From RI-106 sp964496875 (GTDB lineage: Bacteria > Cyanobacteriota > Vampirovibrionia > Obscuribacterales > Obscuribacteraceae), in assembly GCA_964496875.1 (NCBI GenBank), contig CAZCBH010000019.1, positions 3,406 to 67,405 on the forward strand: a stretch of 64,000 nt of DNA. The letters run 5' to 3'. The number at the start of each line of letters is the position of its first letter. Position 1 is the first letter of the stretch. Of the stretch, positions 1 to 8,130 are shown one piece after another. Below the pieces are notes generated by a model. That model was not told the origin of the DNA. It searched no databases and was given only the letters and a program-made list of their open reading frames with translations. The position numbers and the translations under genes were made by a program.

Positions 1-1033
1 CGGCAAGATCAATCTGTTCGAAAGACTCTGGAGTAGTACGAGAGATGACCAGTTTAACGGCGGTAAACTCCCGGACAAGCGGCGTCGCCTCTAGAGAGAG
101 GCGCAGGACCTCAAGGAGGAACTTACCGTGATTAGATGGTTTCACCAGCCGAATCGGCCTCTCTTCGAAGAGGAGATCGTCACTATAAAAGGAAACCGTC
201 ATCTCTTCTGCGCAAAGACCGGCTGCCACCAATTCTGCCACCAGGCGTTCGATTAAGGACTTTATCACAAAAATAGTATCGGTGAGAGACTCCATCGGTC
301 CACCCAGATCGAGAATACACTGGAAGCTTTTCTCTATAAGAGGCAACATCGGTCGAAACTGATCAAGTCCGCAAGCCAGGTTATAAGCGCGCTCTCCTTC
401 GACGCCGAATTTATGGCGAATCTGATCGAGGGTGAGATCTAAATAAGCTCCTATCGTCTTTATTCCAAGCAACCTCAGAGTCTCTTTGCTCTCCTGACAG
501 AGGGGAAGCAAGCCCGGTGGCAACCCGGCCATAAAACGCCTGTCCTCTCCCCGCGGTATCATAAGCCAGCGGTGTCGAGTTACCCGTGAGGCTAGAGCAG
601 CGGCAAATGCACTATCGGCGATGCCGATAACGCTCTCAGTATAGCCCCGGGCACTGACCAGCCGCAGCAGGTCCCGACAGAACTTTCCCTCCCCGCCTGT
701 ATAGGCCAGACCCTCGGCATCGAGAAAGATCTCGCCGATATCGCCGCCGGATACCCGGGGAGAAGAGACCACCAGATCCGCCACCAACTGTCGCTGGGCT
801 TCTATACAGAGAGCCGGCTCATAGTCTCTATAAAGCAAATTGGCACAGCTCCCTCGTGCTTGAGAAAGACGCATGCCCGGCTGAATAAAATATCGTGAGG
901 TCTTCGGAGAGCAATAAAGCACCCGGGAACGGCCGCCAACGAGAACGAAGGGTTTACCCTTTAGTTCGGGGTCGTGTTTTTGATGTACGACGATCGGGAA
1001 TCTGGGGATACGTAAACAAGCTATTCGAGACAT
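1..1033 (-). CDS. imuB: ImuB-like Y-family DNA polymerase homolog, C-terminus cut by the window edge
   Basis: Reading leftwards from an ATG at 1033, the frame stays open to base 1, giving at least 344 residues. The start reads MSRIACLRIPRFPIVVHQ, the usual ImuB opening. It is followed by DPELKGKPFVLVGG, a palm-like stretch GEIFLDAEGLAYTGGEGK, and a helix-hairpin-helix region LRLLGIKTIGAYLDL. In the known family, ImuB lacks the polymerase acidic residues and acts as a beta-clamp-binding adaptor for the error-prone DnaE2 (ImuC). The N-terminus here indeed has no catalytic DxD. It overlaps the end of imuA by 80 nt in another frame, so the two are surely co-transcribed. dnaE2 may lie just left of the window (inference). 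Confidence 0.88.
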   Translation of the reverse strand, partial: MSRIACLRIPRFPIVVHQKHDPELKGKPFVLVGGRSRVLYCSPKTSRYFIQPGMRLSQARGSCANLLYRDYEPALCIEAQRQLVADLVVSSPRVSGGDIGEIFLDAEGLAYTGGEGKFCRDLLRLVSARGYTESVIGIADSAFAAALASRVTRHRWLMIPRGEDRRFMAGLPPGLLPLCQESKETLRLLGIKTIGAYLDLTLDQIRHKFGVEGERAYNLACGLDQFRPMLPLIEKSFQCILDLGGPMESLTDTIFVIKSLIERLVAELVAAGLCAEEMTVSFYSDDLLFEERPIRLVKPSNHGKFLLEVLRLSLEATPLVREFTAVKLVISRTTPESFEQIDLA

Positions 1034-1823
1034 TGGCGCTGAATCCGATTTCCACTCTCTGACCGAGACCGTCTCTAGCCAAATCAGCTTTTACGGACGG
1101 AACGATCATGACACTATTATCGATACCTTCTCTTGTGGAGAAACTATCGCTCCACTGGAAACTGGCCCGGGTCTGGGCCCCCCAGGAACTGTTCGAGTTC
1201 TCGGGTCCGGAACGTGTACGGGTATCCTTGAGCAGGATCAAAGCGGTTCTCGAACGCTCCAGGGATCTGTGCAAACGAGCATAGACTCTATCATTGACGA
1301 AAGAAGATCCACCCAGATCGAAAACGACAACATCGAAAAGAGCGCACTTAATCAACTGCTCCGCCACCCAGCAAGCTTCTTTTCTCAAGGCTACTCCGGT
1401 TATCTCGCCCTTCTGCGTAGCGTCCAGGCGCTGACTGACCCGCACCGCCATGAACCGCCCCCGGTGCCGGCTCTTTCGAGGAGCCAGATTAGCCGGCATC
1501 GCTCCGCAGATGCCCTGCTCGACAAAAGCCCAGTCGGCGGCGACCAATCGGCTGAAAGTATCTATATAAGCGACATTCAATCCGGAAAGGCACCAATAGG
1601 CAATAGCGCTTCGCAAAAGAGTAGTCTTGCCAGAAGAGGCGGCACCGGACCATTCGCTGATTGCCCGCCTGGGCAGACCCCGCACGATACCGGCATCGAT
1701 ATCGCCGATACCGGTGCGCAAAAGTTTTTGACTGCTGCCCTGCTCCTGCCCGACAAGCCATTTGCCGGGGAACAATTGCTCCAGATGCTGCCTGAGGGCG
1801 GTCACATTCGCTTTACTAGTCAT
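954..1823 (-). CDS. imuA: ImuA-like RecA-family mutagenesis protein
   Basis: This 289-residue protein has a RecA-like ATPase core. The lead-in TGIGDIDAGIVRGLPRRAISEW precedes a Walker A motif, SGAASSGKTTLL, near residue 60, and a Walker B-like hydrophobic strand, FDVVVFDLGGSS, follows near residue 165. ImuA proteins (also annotated SulA/RecA-like) work with ImuB and DnaE2 in damage-induced mutagenesis. The start ATG at 1823 follows a purine-rich GAGAGACAGG. Its last 27 codons overlap imuB. No LexA-type palindrome is visible in the 44 bases between the start and the scaffold gap, so SOS control cannot be judged. Confidence 0.82.
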   Translation of the reverse strand: MTSKANVTALRQHLEQLFPGKWLVGQEQGSSQKLLRTGIGDIDAGIVRGLPRRAISEWSGAASSGKTTLLRSAIAYWCLSGLNVAYIDTFSRLVAADWAFVEQGICGAMPANLAPRKSRHRGRFMAVRVSQRLDATQKGEITGVALRKEACWVAEQLIKCALFDVVVFDLGGSSFVNDRVYARLHRSLERSRTALILLKDTRTRSGPENSNSSWGAQTRASFQWSDSFSTREGIDNSVMIVPSVKADLARDGLGQRVEIGFSANVSNSLFTYPQIPDRRTSKTRPRTKG

Positions 1824-1867
1824 CCTGTCTCTCGTTATCCAGGTAGATCTATAAACAAAACAAAACA

Positions 1868-1967
1868 NNNNNNNNNNNNNNNNNNNNNNNNNNNNNNNNN
1901 NNNNNNNNNNNNNNNNNNNNNNNNNNNNNNNNNNNNNNNNNNNNNNNNNNNNNNNNNNNNNNNNNNN
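1868..1967. other. Scaffold gap (100 N)
   Basis: Exactly 100 N lie directly upstream of imuA, a conventional placeholder for a gap of unknown length. The left flank is a GTTTT-type pentamer repeat (read on the minus strand). The right side leads into trinucleotide repeats about 85 bases away, so low-complexity sequence may have caused the break. The promoter of imuA, and possibly a small gene, could be missing. The gene-free stretch 1824-2178 otherwise holds only this gap and the microsatellite; I see no coding signal in it. Confidence 0.97.
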
Positions 1968-2051
1968 GCAGGAATCGCTGAGGAGATCAACGATGCCTGA
2001 AAGAAAGAGCTAGAAACAAAGGCAGGCAGAGGCGCCCTCTTGCTTCTTCCT

Positions 2052-2097
<46 letters not shown>

Positions 2098-2178
2098 CTT
2101 ATGTATTTTTCGAAGTAGACCAATTAAACCATACATTTGTATGCCTGTCAATTTTTTCTCGACTATCTTCGAATCGCT

Positions 2179-5100
2179 CTATTTGCGGTTACGGGCATGG
2201 GTAGAAACCAGATCGGCATAATATTTAAGGTCCTCCATTTTGCCCTTCCTCTGACCGAAATAAATATCGGTATAGAGCTGCATGAACTGATCAAGACTGT
2301 CAGGCAGACCAGACGGCGTGGGTTGCCCCTCCCGGGAAAGACGATCGACAGTCTGGCGCACCCTGAAAGTAAACTCGGTCGGTGTCTCCTGGGGCTCCCG
2401 ATCGAGACTGGTGCTGGTCTTCACCGCTTTCAATACCTTCTTGTAGTGCTTCCACTCCTGCCCCCTTACCCGACGAGCACGCCACCAGGCGAGCAGCTTC
2501 GGCAAGAACTTACGACCGAGAACGAAAAGCATGGCGATTAGAGCAAGCAACCCTAGAATCCAGGTGGCAATGTTCAGGGCCTGCTCCAGCAATCTCTTCT
2601 TTTCTTCCTCATTCAATCCGAGGTCTTCTTTGATATCATCGGCGGTGTATTCGGTCTCCCGCTTCTGAGCGGGCAGAAAACCCTCCGGAGTCGGATCGAA
2701 AGGCACCCAACCGAACTCCGGTATATATGATTCGGCCCAGGACTGAACGTCCTTGCCTCGAACCGTCCGGGTACCGGAGACATGATCCAGTTCACCAGGG
2801 GCGAAACCGACCACAAGCCGGGAAGGTATACCGACACACCGGTTCAAGATCACAAAAGCGCTGGCGAAATGAGAGCTCTGACCACCTTCATCACTCTCCA
2901 GGAAACTCCTGACGGAATCCTCGGAATCATCATACTTGGCATCGTAGTTTATTTTGTAATTATCACGCAGATAATTGGCTAGCTGTTCGCTCTGAACGAA
3001 CCAATTATACTCCGGCGATGTATTGGATTCTGCTGTCTCGAAAACGGTATCGCTTATGGTTTCAGGTAGCTGCAAATAAGGAGCGAAGTTATCGCGAATC
3101 ACCTCTTCTTGGACAGCTCCCATCGGCGGACGCTGACGCATATATGCGGTATTGAAAATGGGCAGCTCGGTTTTTACTTTGAATTTAGTCCTGGCTTTTA
3201 AATCGGCGGTTACTCTCATCACTCCCAGCCGGTCGACACTCAGCTCTTTCTGGTTGACGATTACCTCCTGGGGTATCCAGGCGCCGGGCACGACTTTGCC
3301 GATTGATGAGGTCAGGACCTCGACTTCCTGGGTCATAGAGATGGAAGGATACTTGGGTGGGACAGAAAGCGCATCGGCGAGGCCTACTCTAAAAAGCGGT
3401 CTTTCCCGGGAGAGAAACTCGAACTTTCGTCCTTTGGCAATGCGAGAGACCAGATCCACGGGGTCGTCATCGGTCTCTTCCGACTTAGACTTCGCCTCCA
3501 CGACAGGCGCAGGAACCGCTGTCGCAGTAGTACCGGTGCCGGTGCCACCTGTGCCCATCACTATGCCTTCCTGTTTAGAGATTGGACCGCTCTTCATCAA
3601 AATAGAGCCCGTGCTTACCGGCTGCGGGGCCACCGCCACCGGTGCTGTCTGCCTGGTCGTTGCCGCCTTCTCGATGGCTTCCTTCAGACTCTCACGCTGG
3701 ACCACACCATCGACTACTTTGACGCTCTTCTCTTGTTTCTCTGTTTGCTTACCATTACTCTTATTCTTATTCTTATTCTTGTCCTTGTCCTTGTTGGCAT
3801 TTTCTGCAGAAGCTTTACCAGAATGAGTCCAGTACCTGCCGTCGAACTTGTCGTAACACTGGCGTCTCAGATAAGCAAGTCGCCGCGATGTCACTTTCAG
3901 AATAGGCGCTTCGGAAGCAACGAAGGGATCGTGGGTATCGAGTACTTCGTCATCCTTGATCACGATGGACTTGCCTTCACCGTGGCCAGGACCAGCACCA
4001 CCACCCCCGGAAGAACCACCTTTGCCGCCGGCGCCACCACTTTTAGCACCAGAGACTTTGCCTCCTTTGCCGTCTTTTGATTTGCCGGCAGATCTCGAAC
4101 CGGATTTGGATTCGGAATCGGATTTCTTATCAGATACTGGAGCCCCTTTTCCTTTAGAAGGCTTTGCCTGATCTTTTTTCTTCTCAGGCGCCGACTTCGC
4201 ATCCGATTTTCCGACTTTCTTCTTATCCTGGGGTTTCGGCTTCAGTTCACCGGCATCATCTTTCTTGCCTTCCTCGCCTTTTTTAACTTCTTTAGCCTTG
4301 GGCTGGTCCTGCTTCTTACCGGGCTGAGGCTTACTCTTATCCTTATCTTTCTTCGGCTCCGGAACGCCCTTCTTATCTTGATTCGGCTGAGTCGAAGCGA
4401 GCTTCTCTTTGGTCTTCTCGTCTTTTTTCTCGTTCTTTTTCAGATTGGATAGAACCTGAGAGTTTTTCTGAAACCAATCCCTGGCCGATTGTCCCTTGTC
4501 TTGAGGCGGACGAGAACTCGGTCCCTGGGAGCCCATTGCCATGTCCAGCACATAGTCGGGGTTCAGGGTCTTGGCATAGGCCATAGTCATATCGAGAAAA
4601 CTATCGATACGAGGCATGAACAGAAACATCATCGCTGCCAAAAGAGGGAAAAAAGCAAGCAAACCCAGTGTGCTGCCAAAACGATTACGACGGCGCCCAC
4701 CACTGGATTTGGCAAAATCGAGCATGGGAGCATCTTCTATTTTTCTATCCAGCCAGGCGTTAAGGGTTCTCGATAGACAATCGAAATAGAGCATCAATCC
4801 ACCAAGCAAAATATAGGAAAGCACCACTCCTCCATAGAGCAATCCTCGTGACACTGGAGCGGTTATGCAAAGGAGAAGCAGCCCTAAACCGGAAGAGAGA
4901 TTGAGATCCGAACGGGATCTCATTTCAAAACACAGGCTGGAGAATACTCCTGCAAGAAAAATGACGAAAGGAGAGACGAAATCATATTCGGTGCTCAATG
5001 GACTCAAAAAGCGTTTGCCGGCAAGATAGCCCACGGCGATGATGCCGATGAAGGCGATTCTTCGCAACCATTTGTTGTCATCATTGCGGTAGAGATAACT

Positions 5101-5286
5101 CAAATAGCTGCCGGTAAGAACCGTGACCATGAAAAGGACCCAGATCAGAGGCTCCACCCGGGAAAAATAGCAGGAAGACCCTACACAGAGCGCAGCCATT
5201 AAAAAAACGACTAAGCGCAGGGCAACGCTATGTTCCGGCGGTTCCTGAACTTCTTGTTGCTTGGGCTCTCTCTTGAACAGGTCCAT
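2179..5286 (-). CDS. Transglutaminase-like membrane protein (TgpA type) with degenerate active site
   Basis: The start is placed at the ATG at 5286, one base past the DUF58 stop, because GGAGG lies about 9 nt upstream; a longer reading from 5328 would overlap DUF58. The protein has 1035 residues. A cluster of N-terminal membrane segments (roughly residues 20-235) is followed by a very Lys/Asp/Gly-rich linker (about 280-445), a second K/N-rich patch (about 495-520), a transglutaminase-fold domain (about 740-870), one more membrane helix (about 905-930) and a DUF4129-like tail. Where active members have GxC...DxHxW...DPT, this one reads GQSSHFASAF (Ser804), KDVQSWAE (Gln848) and FDPT (Asp864). 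The catalytic Cys and His are therefore replaced, and cross-linking or protease activity is unlikely. MoxR and DUF58 partners lie upstream in one operon. Confidence 0.85.
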   Translation of the reverse strand: MDLFKREPKQQEVQEPPEHSVALRLVVFLMAALCVGSSCYFSRVEPLIWVLFMVTVLTGSYLSYLYRNDDNKWLRRIAFIGIIAVGYLAGKRFLSPLSTEYDFVSPFVIFLAGVFSSLCFEMRSRSDLNLSSGLGLLLLCITAPVSRGLLYGGVVLSYILLGGLMLYFDCLSRTLNAWLDRKIEDAPMLDFAKSSGGRRRNRFGSTLGLLAFFPLLAAMMFLFMPRIDSFLDMTMAYAKTLNPDYVLDMAMGSQGPSSRPPQDKGQSARDWFQKNSQVLSNLKKNEKKDEKTKEKLASTQPNQDKKGVPEPKKDKDKSKPQPGKKQDQPKAKEVKKGEEGKKDDAGELKPKPQDKKKVGKSDAKSAPEKKKDQAKPSKGKGAPVSDKKSDSESKSGSRSAGKSKDGKGGKVSGAKSGGAGGKGGSSGGGGAGPGHGEGKSIVIKDDEVLDTHDPFVASEAPILKVTSRRLAYLRRQCYDKFDGRYWTHSGKASAENANKDKDKNKNKNKSNGKQTEKQEKSVKVVDGVVQRESLKEAIEKAATTRQTAPVAVAPQPVSTGSILMKSGPISKQEGIVMGTGGTGTGTTATAVPAPVVEAKSKSEETDDDPVDLVSRIAKGRKFEFLSRERPLFRVGLADALSVPPKYPSISMTQEVEVLTSSIGKVVPGAWIPQEVIVNQKELSVDRLGVMRVTADLKARTKFKVKTELPIFNTAYMRQRPPMGAVQEEVIRDNFAPYLQLPETISDTVFETAESNTSPEYNWFVQSEQLANYLRDNYKINYDAKYDDSEDSVRSFLESDEGGQSSHFASAFVILNRCVGIPSRLVVGFAPGELDHVSGTRTVRGKDVQSWAESYIPEFGWVPFDPTPEGFLPAQKRETEYTADDIKEDLGLNEEEKKRLLEQALNIATWILGLLALIAMLFVLGRKFLPKLLAWWRARRVRGQEWKHYKKVLKAVKTSTSLDREPQETPTEFTFRVRQTVDRLSREGQPTPSGLPDSLDQFMQLYTDIYFGQRKGKMEDLKYYADLVSTHARNRK

Positions 5287-5287
5287 A

Positions 5288-6769
5288 TCAGAGCGCCTCC
5301 AGGTCCTTAATCCAGTCGATTTTACCAATCACCTGGCCGCAGTCCGGACCCATTAATTGCCTTATGTTGTTATCACCGCCGGCTTTAGGTCGCAGTTTAT
5401 CGAAGTTGACCATGGCGGCGACACCGCGCTTGTCTTCTGCAGGCTCTTCATAGTCCCACCCCTCGGGAACAATGGCCAGGTCAATCGGATAGCAAACCAC
5501 ATCACCCTGGTCGGGATTATATTTGATGACAGAGTCACCACTGGGAAGCAGAGTAAGCAGATCTCGCTCGAAATAATCTATCTCTATTAGACTTTCATCG
5601 AGTTCCAGATCGACCTCGGCAATCTCTTTATCCACTCCGACGCGCTTCGACTCGGAGCGCACCGAGACTGGCTCTACCCTGGCTAGGACCTCTGCGTAAA
5701 GATCTAGTCCCGGATTGAGACCGCTTGGAATATCGAATAGTAGAGGCTTCAGCTGGTTCGAGTTCATGGGCGGATTGAGAAACAGATTGGGAACCTGACC
5801 CATGCTATAACCCAGATGACAGAGAGAGAACATGGTCGAAACCGCCAGCTCGAATTGTTCTCGGTTGCGCCAGTTGGCACGCAAATTCAAGAGCAGGTTA
5901 AAGACCGGCAGAGTCTCCTGATCGAACTCTTTTACGAGGATCTCACCGGCTTTAGCGGTAAGGGCCCAGTGAATGTGACGGAGGCTGTCTCCGGTGCGAA
6001 ATTCACGAACACTTCGAAAACTGGTGCTTTGATGAGTAACCGCCGATAGTGCCGAAGATAGTCCCATGGTGGAGCTGACTCCCCGAAGCTCGGTCATGAA
6101 GTTGCCGGAGACAGGATAATGACGCGGGTACACGGTAATCAACACATTCTTTTTGTCTTTGATGGCAAACTTCCGGGACCACCAGGTGATACCAAGTGGA
6201 AAACATGTGCTCAGCTCGACACCATTGAATTTGTAGACTCCCCTTTGCAGATTGGGTGTCGGAAACTCGTACCAGCTCTCCCCATCGAGAGAGTCTATTA
6301 AAACTGGCTCGGGTGGATAAATGGCTTCAAAGCTGGTGCCGTCCTTTCCTCTTCTGACCGCATCGATATTGAGGCGCAGCCACTTTACCGGAACAAGACC
6401 ACTCAATGGTCCCAGAATCTTAGACTTTTTGAGCTTGACAATAACCGCCGCCTGATCCGAAGCGAGGACCTCTTCCGGCAGTGCATAGTCGAAGCTTACA
6501 AAGGCCAGGATCAAAAATGGAATGATCGCCCCGAGCATCGCCGCAGAGACAAAAGCCGAAGAGAGCAGATAGAGCCATTCGTTGTTGCACAGCGCTCCGG
6601 TAAGGCTTATACAAAGACCGATGGCGAGCATGGATAGAAATCTGGCTTCCAGGTAAATACGATAGCCCAGGCCGACAGGTAGAGCCCAGGCACGTTTGGC
6701 ACGCTTACCAGAATCCTTGGATAGGATCGTTACCGCTTCATCGGATCTCAGTCGGGATTGGGGACGCAT
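5288..6769 (-). CDS. DUF58 domain protein, MoxR partner
   Basis: This 493-residue protein has two N-terminal membrane segments (about residues 42-95), an immunoglobulin-like middle, and the DUF58 signature around residues 245-285: REFRTGDSLRHIHWALTAK followed by LVKEFDQE. DUF58 proteins are encoded beside MoxR AAA+ ATPases and transglutaminase-like proteins. They are thought to act in assembly or maturation at the membrane, with the C-terminal part related to von Willebrand A folds. The start ATG lies 27 nt after the MoxR stop, and the stop is 1 nt before the transglutaminase-like start, so the three genes form one transcription unit. Confidence 0.85.
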   Translation of the reverse strand: MRPQSRLRSDEAVTILSKDSGKRAKRAWALPVGLGYRIYLEARFLSMLAIGLCISLTGALCNNEWLYLLSSAFVSAAMLGAIIPFLILAFVSFDYALPEEVLASDQAAVIVKLKKSKILGPLSGLVPVKWLRLNIDAVRRGKDGTSFEAIYPPEPVLIDSLDGESWYEFPTPNLQRGVYKFNGVELSTCFPLGITWWSRKFAIKDKKNVLITVYPRHYPVSGNFMTELRGVSSTMGLSSALSAVTHQSTSFRSVREFRTGDSLRHIHWALTAKAGEILVKEFDQETLPVFNLLLNLRANWRNREQFELAVSTMFSLCHLGYSMGQVPNLFLNPPMNSNQLKPLLFDIPSGLNPGLDLYAEVLARVEPVSVRSESKRVGVDKEIAEVDLELDESLIEIDYFERDLLTLLPSGDSVIKYNPDQGDVVCYPIDLAIVPEGWDYEEPAEDKRGVAAMVNFDKLRPKAGGDNNIRQLMGPDCGQVIGKIDWIKDLEAL

Positions 6770-6796
6770 CGTCTATACCGGTCTTCCACCATCCAA

Positions 6797-7759
6797 TCAG
6801 GATGGCACTTTGACTACTTCCAGAACTTTGCGAACCAGGTCGGCATGGCAGACCTTGTTCGATTTGAGCTTCGGAACTATCCTGTGACCAAAGACATGAG
6901 GAGCGAGTTCTTTCACATCTTCCGGTGTGACAAAGTCCCGGCCCTCTATAAAAGCGAGAGCCTGAGCGGCTCTAACCAGAAGCTGAGCGCCCCGGGGACT
7001 GACACCAAGCACGATGGAGGGATGCTCTCTCGATGTGGTGACAATGTCGACAATATAGTTGACGAGCGCTTCGTGCACGAAAACGCTTCGCAAAGCTTCT
7101 CGCATGTTGAGCACTTCCTGAACGCTGAGGACCTGGGATACAGAAAAGGCATCTTTGAGAAGCGTCTTCTTGATAATCTCGGCTTCATCTTTGCGATTGG
7201 GATAACCCAGAGACATAGAGACCATGAAACGGTCTAACTGAGCTTCCGGCAAAGGGAAAGTTCCGTGATGCTCAATCGGGTTCTGGGTTGCGATCACGAA
7301 GAACAGCTCCGGCAGGCTGCGAGTGACACCATCATTAGTTACCTGTCTCTCTTCCATGGCCTCGAGCAAACTGGACTGCGTCCTTGGAGTAGCCCGGTTG
7401 ATCTCGTCCATCAGAAGAATGTTTGTAAAAATCGGTCCGGGAACGAATTTGAATTTACCTTCTTTCTGATCGAAGATCTGAACGCCGGAAATATCAGAAG
7501 GCAAAAGATCCGGGGTCGCCTGAATTCTTTTGAAATCCGCCTGAATAGAGCTGGATAGACTTTTGGCAAGCAGGGTCTTGCCCACTCCCGGAACATCCTC
7601 CAGAAGCACATGTCCGCCGGAGAGCATAGCCACCACAGCCAGCTTGGAGGCTCTGGTCTGACCGACCAGCGCTTTGGCCATGTTGTCTACCAGAAGCTTC
7701 GCACGGGGGCTGAGCTCGTTCGTATTGGTACTGCCTGCCAGGGCTTGGGGTCGATTCAC
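6797..7759 (-). CDS. MoxR-family AAA+ ATPase
   Basis: This 320-residue ATPase has Walker A (VPGVGKTLLAKSL, about residues 58-70), Walker B (LLMDEINRATP, about 115-125), the ATQNP sensor 1 segment near 155, and a lid domain with the typical GVSPRGAQLLVRAAQALA stretch near 250. MoxR ATPases are chaperone-like, often acting with DUF58 and VWA partners. The start is a GTG at 7759 preceded by GAGGAG about 6 nt upstream. It is first in an operon with DUF58 and the degenerate transglutaminase. Confidence 0.92.
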   Translation of the reverse strand: MNRPQALAGSTNTNELSPRAKLLVDNMAKALVGQTRASKLAVVAMLSGGHVLLEDVPGVGKTLLAKSLSSSIQADFKRIQATPDLLPSDISGVQIFDQKEGKFKFVPGPIFTNILLMDEINRATPRTQSSLLEAMEERQVTNDGVTRSLPELFFVIATQNPIEHHGTFPLPEAQLDRFMVSMSLGYPNRKDEAEIIKKTLLKDAFSVSQVLSVQEVLNMREALRSVFVHEALVNYIVDIVTTSREHPSIVLGVSPRGAQLLVRAAQALAFIEGRDFVTPEDVKELAPHVFGHRIVPKLKSNKVCHADLVRKVLEVVKVPS

Positions 7760-7866
7760 CGGCTACTCCTCTATATTCTTGATAACTTTCAAAATATCGG
7801 GCTGATCTGGCCGAATATACCCACCCCGGCCGGGGGTCTAACACGATGTACCGATGACCGGTAATC

Positions 7867-7908
7867 TATAATCGGTAAGCCGTGTAATGAGTACAGATCC
7901 TGTATAAT
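7867..7908 (+). promoter_or_regulatory. Candidate sigma70 -10 elements for the small gene at 7939
   Basis: Two perfect TATAAT hexamers lie at 7867-7872 and 7903-7908, upstream of the small plus-strand gene. No convincing -35 element is seen at standard spacing for either. The second would give a leader of roughly 25 bases. This is called from base pattern only. Confidence 0.35.
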
Positions 7909-7938
7909 CTATAAAGAGTTTCGTAGGACGAGAGAAGA

Positions 7939-8100
7939 ATGTCACAAAACACCCGATTTTTGTTGATAGCCCTGGCTCTGCTAGTGGTTTTCGGAATTTT
8001 CTTGCAATCCCTCATCGCTCGTTCGCTGCAAGAGAGCTTCAGTCCGGATAATGCCGAACTGCCCAAGCTACCCACAAAAACTCCAATCAACCTGAAATAG
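7939..8100 (+). CDS. Small single-pass membrane protein, 53 aa
   Basis: ATG at 7939 opens a 53-residue frame ending TAG at 8100. A short polar start (MSQNTRF) is followed by a hydrophobic helix of about 20 residues (LLIALALLVVFGIFLQSLIA) and a polar tail ending KTPINLK. The -10-like hexamers upstream and a purine-rich AGGACGAGAGAAG before the ATG support expression. It sits divergently from the MoxR operon and converges on the AI-2E-type transporter gene. I do not recognise a family; function is unknown. Confidence 0.6.
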   Translation: MSQNTRFLLIALALLVVFGIFLQSLIARSLQESFSPDNAELPKLPTKTPINLK

Positions 8101-8130
8101 AATCACAGTTATCGGAAGTCGGCAAAGATT

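Noticed and set aside
1850..1867. Repeated GTTTT units as a possible CRISPR or att site
   Set aside because: It is a short pentamer slippage tract without spacers or a partner copy.
1269..2000. Plus-strand frame running through the N gap
   Set aside because: It is antisense to imuA and only appears long because N codons were read as open.
4018..4075. Gly/Ser-rich GC repeat in the transglutaminase-like gene as a separate gene on the other strand
   Set aside because: The antisense frames are Pro/Leu/Thr-rich mirrors of the low-complexity linker, with no start signal.
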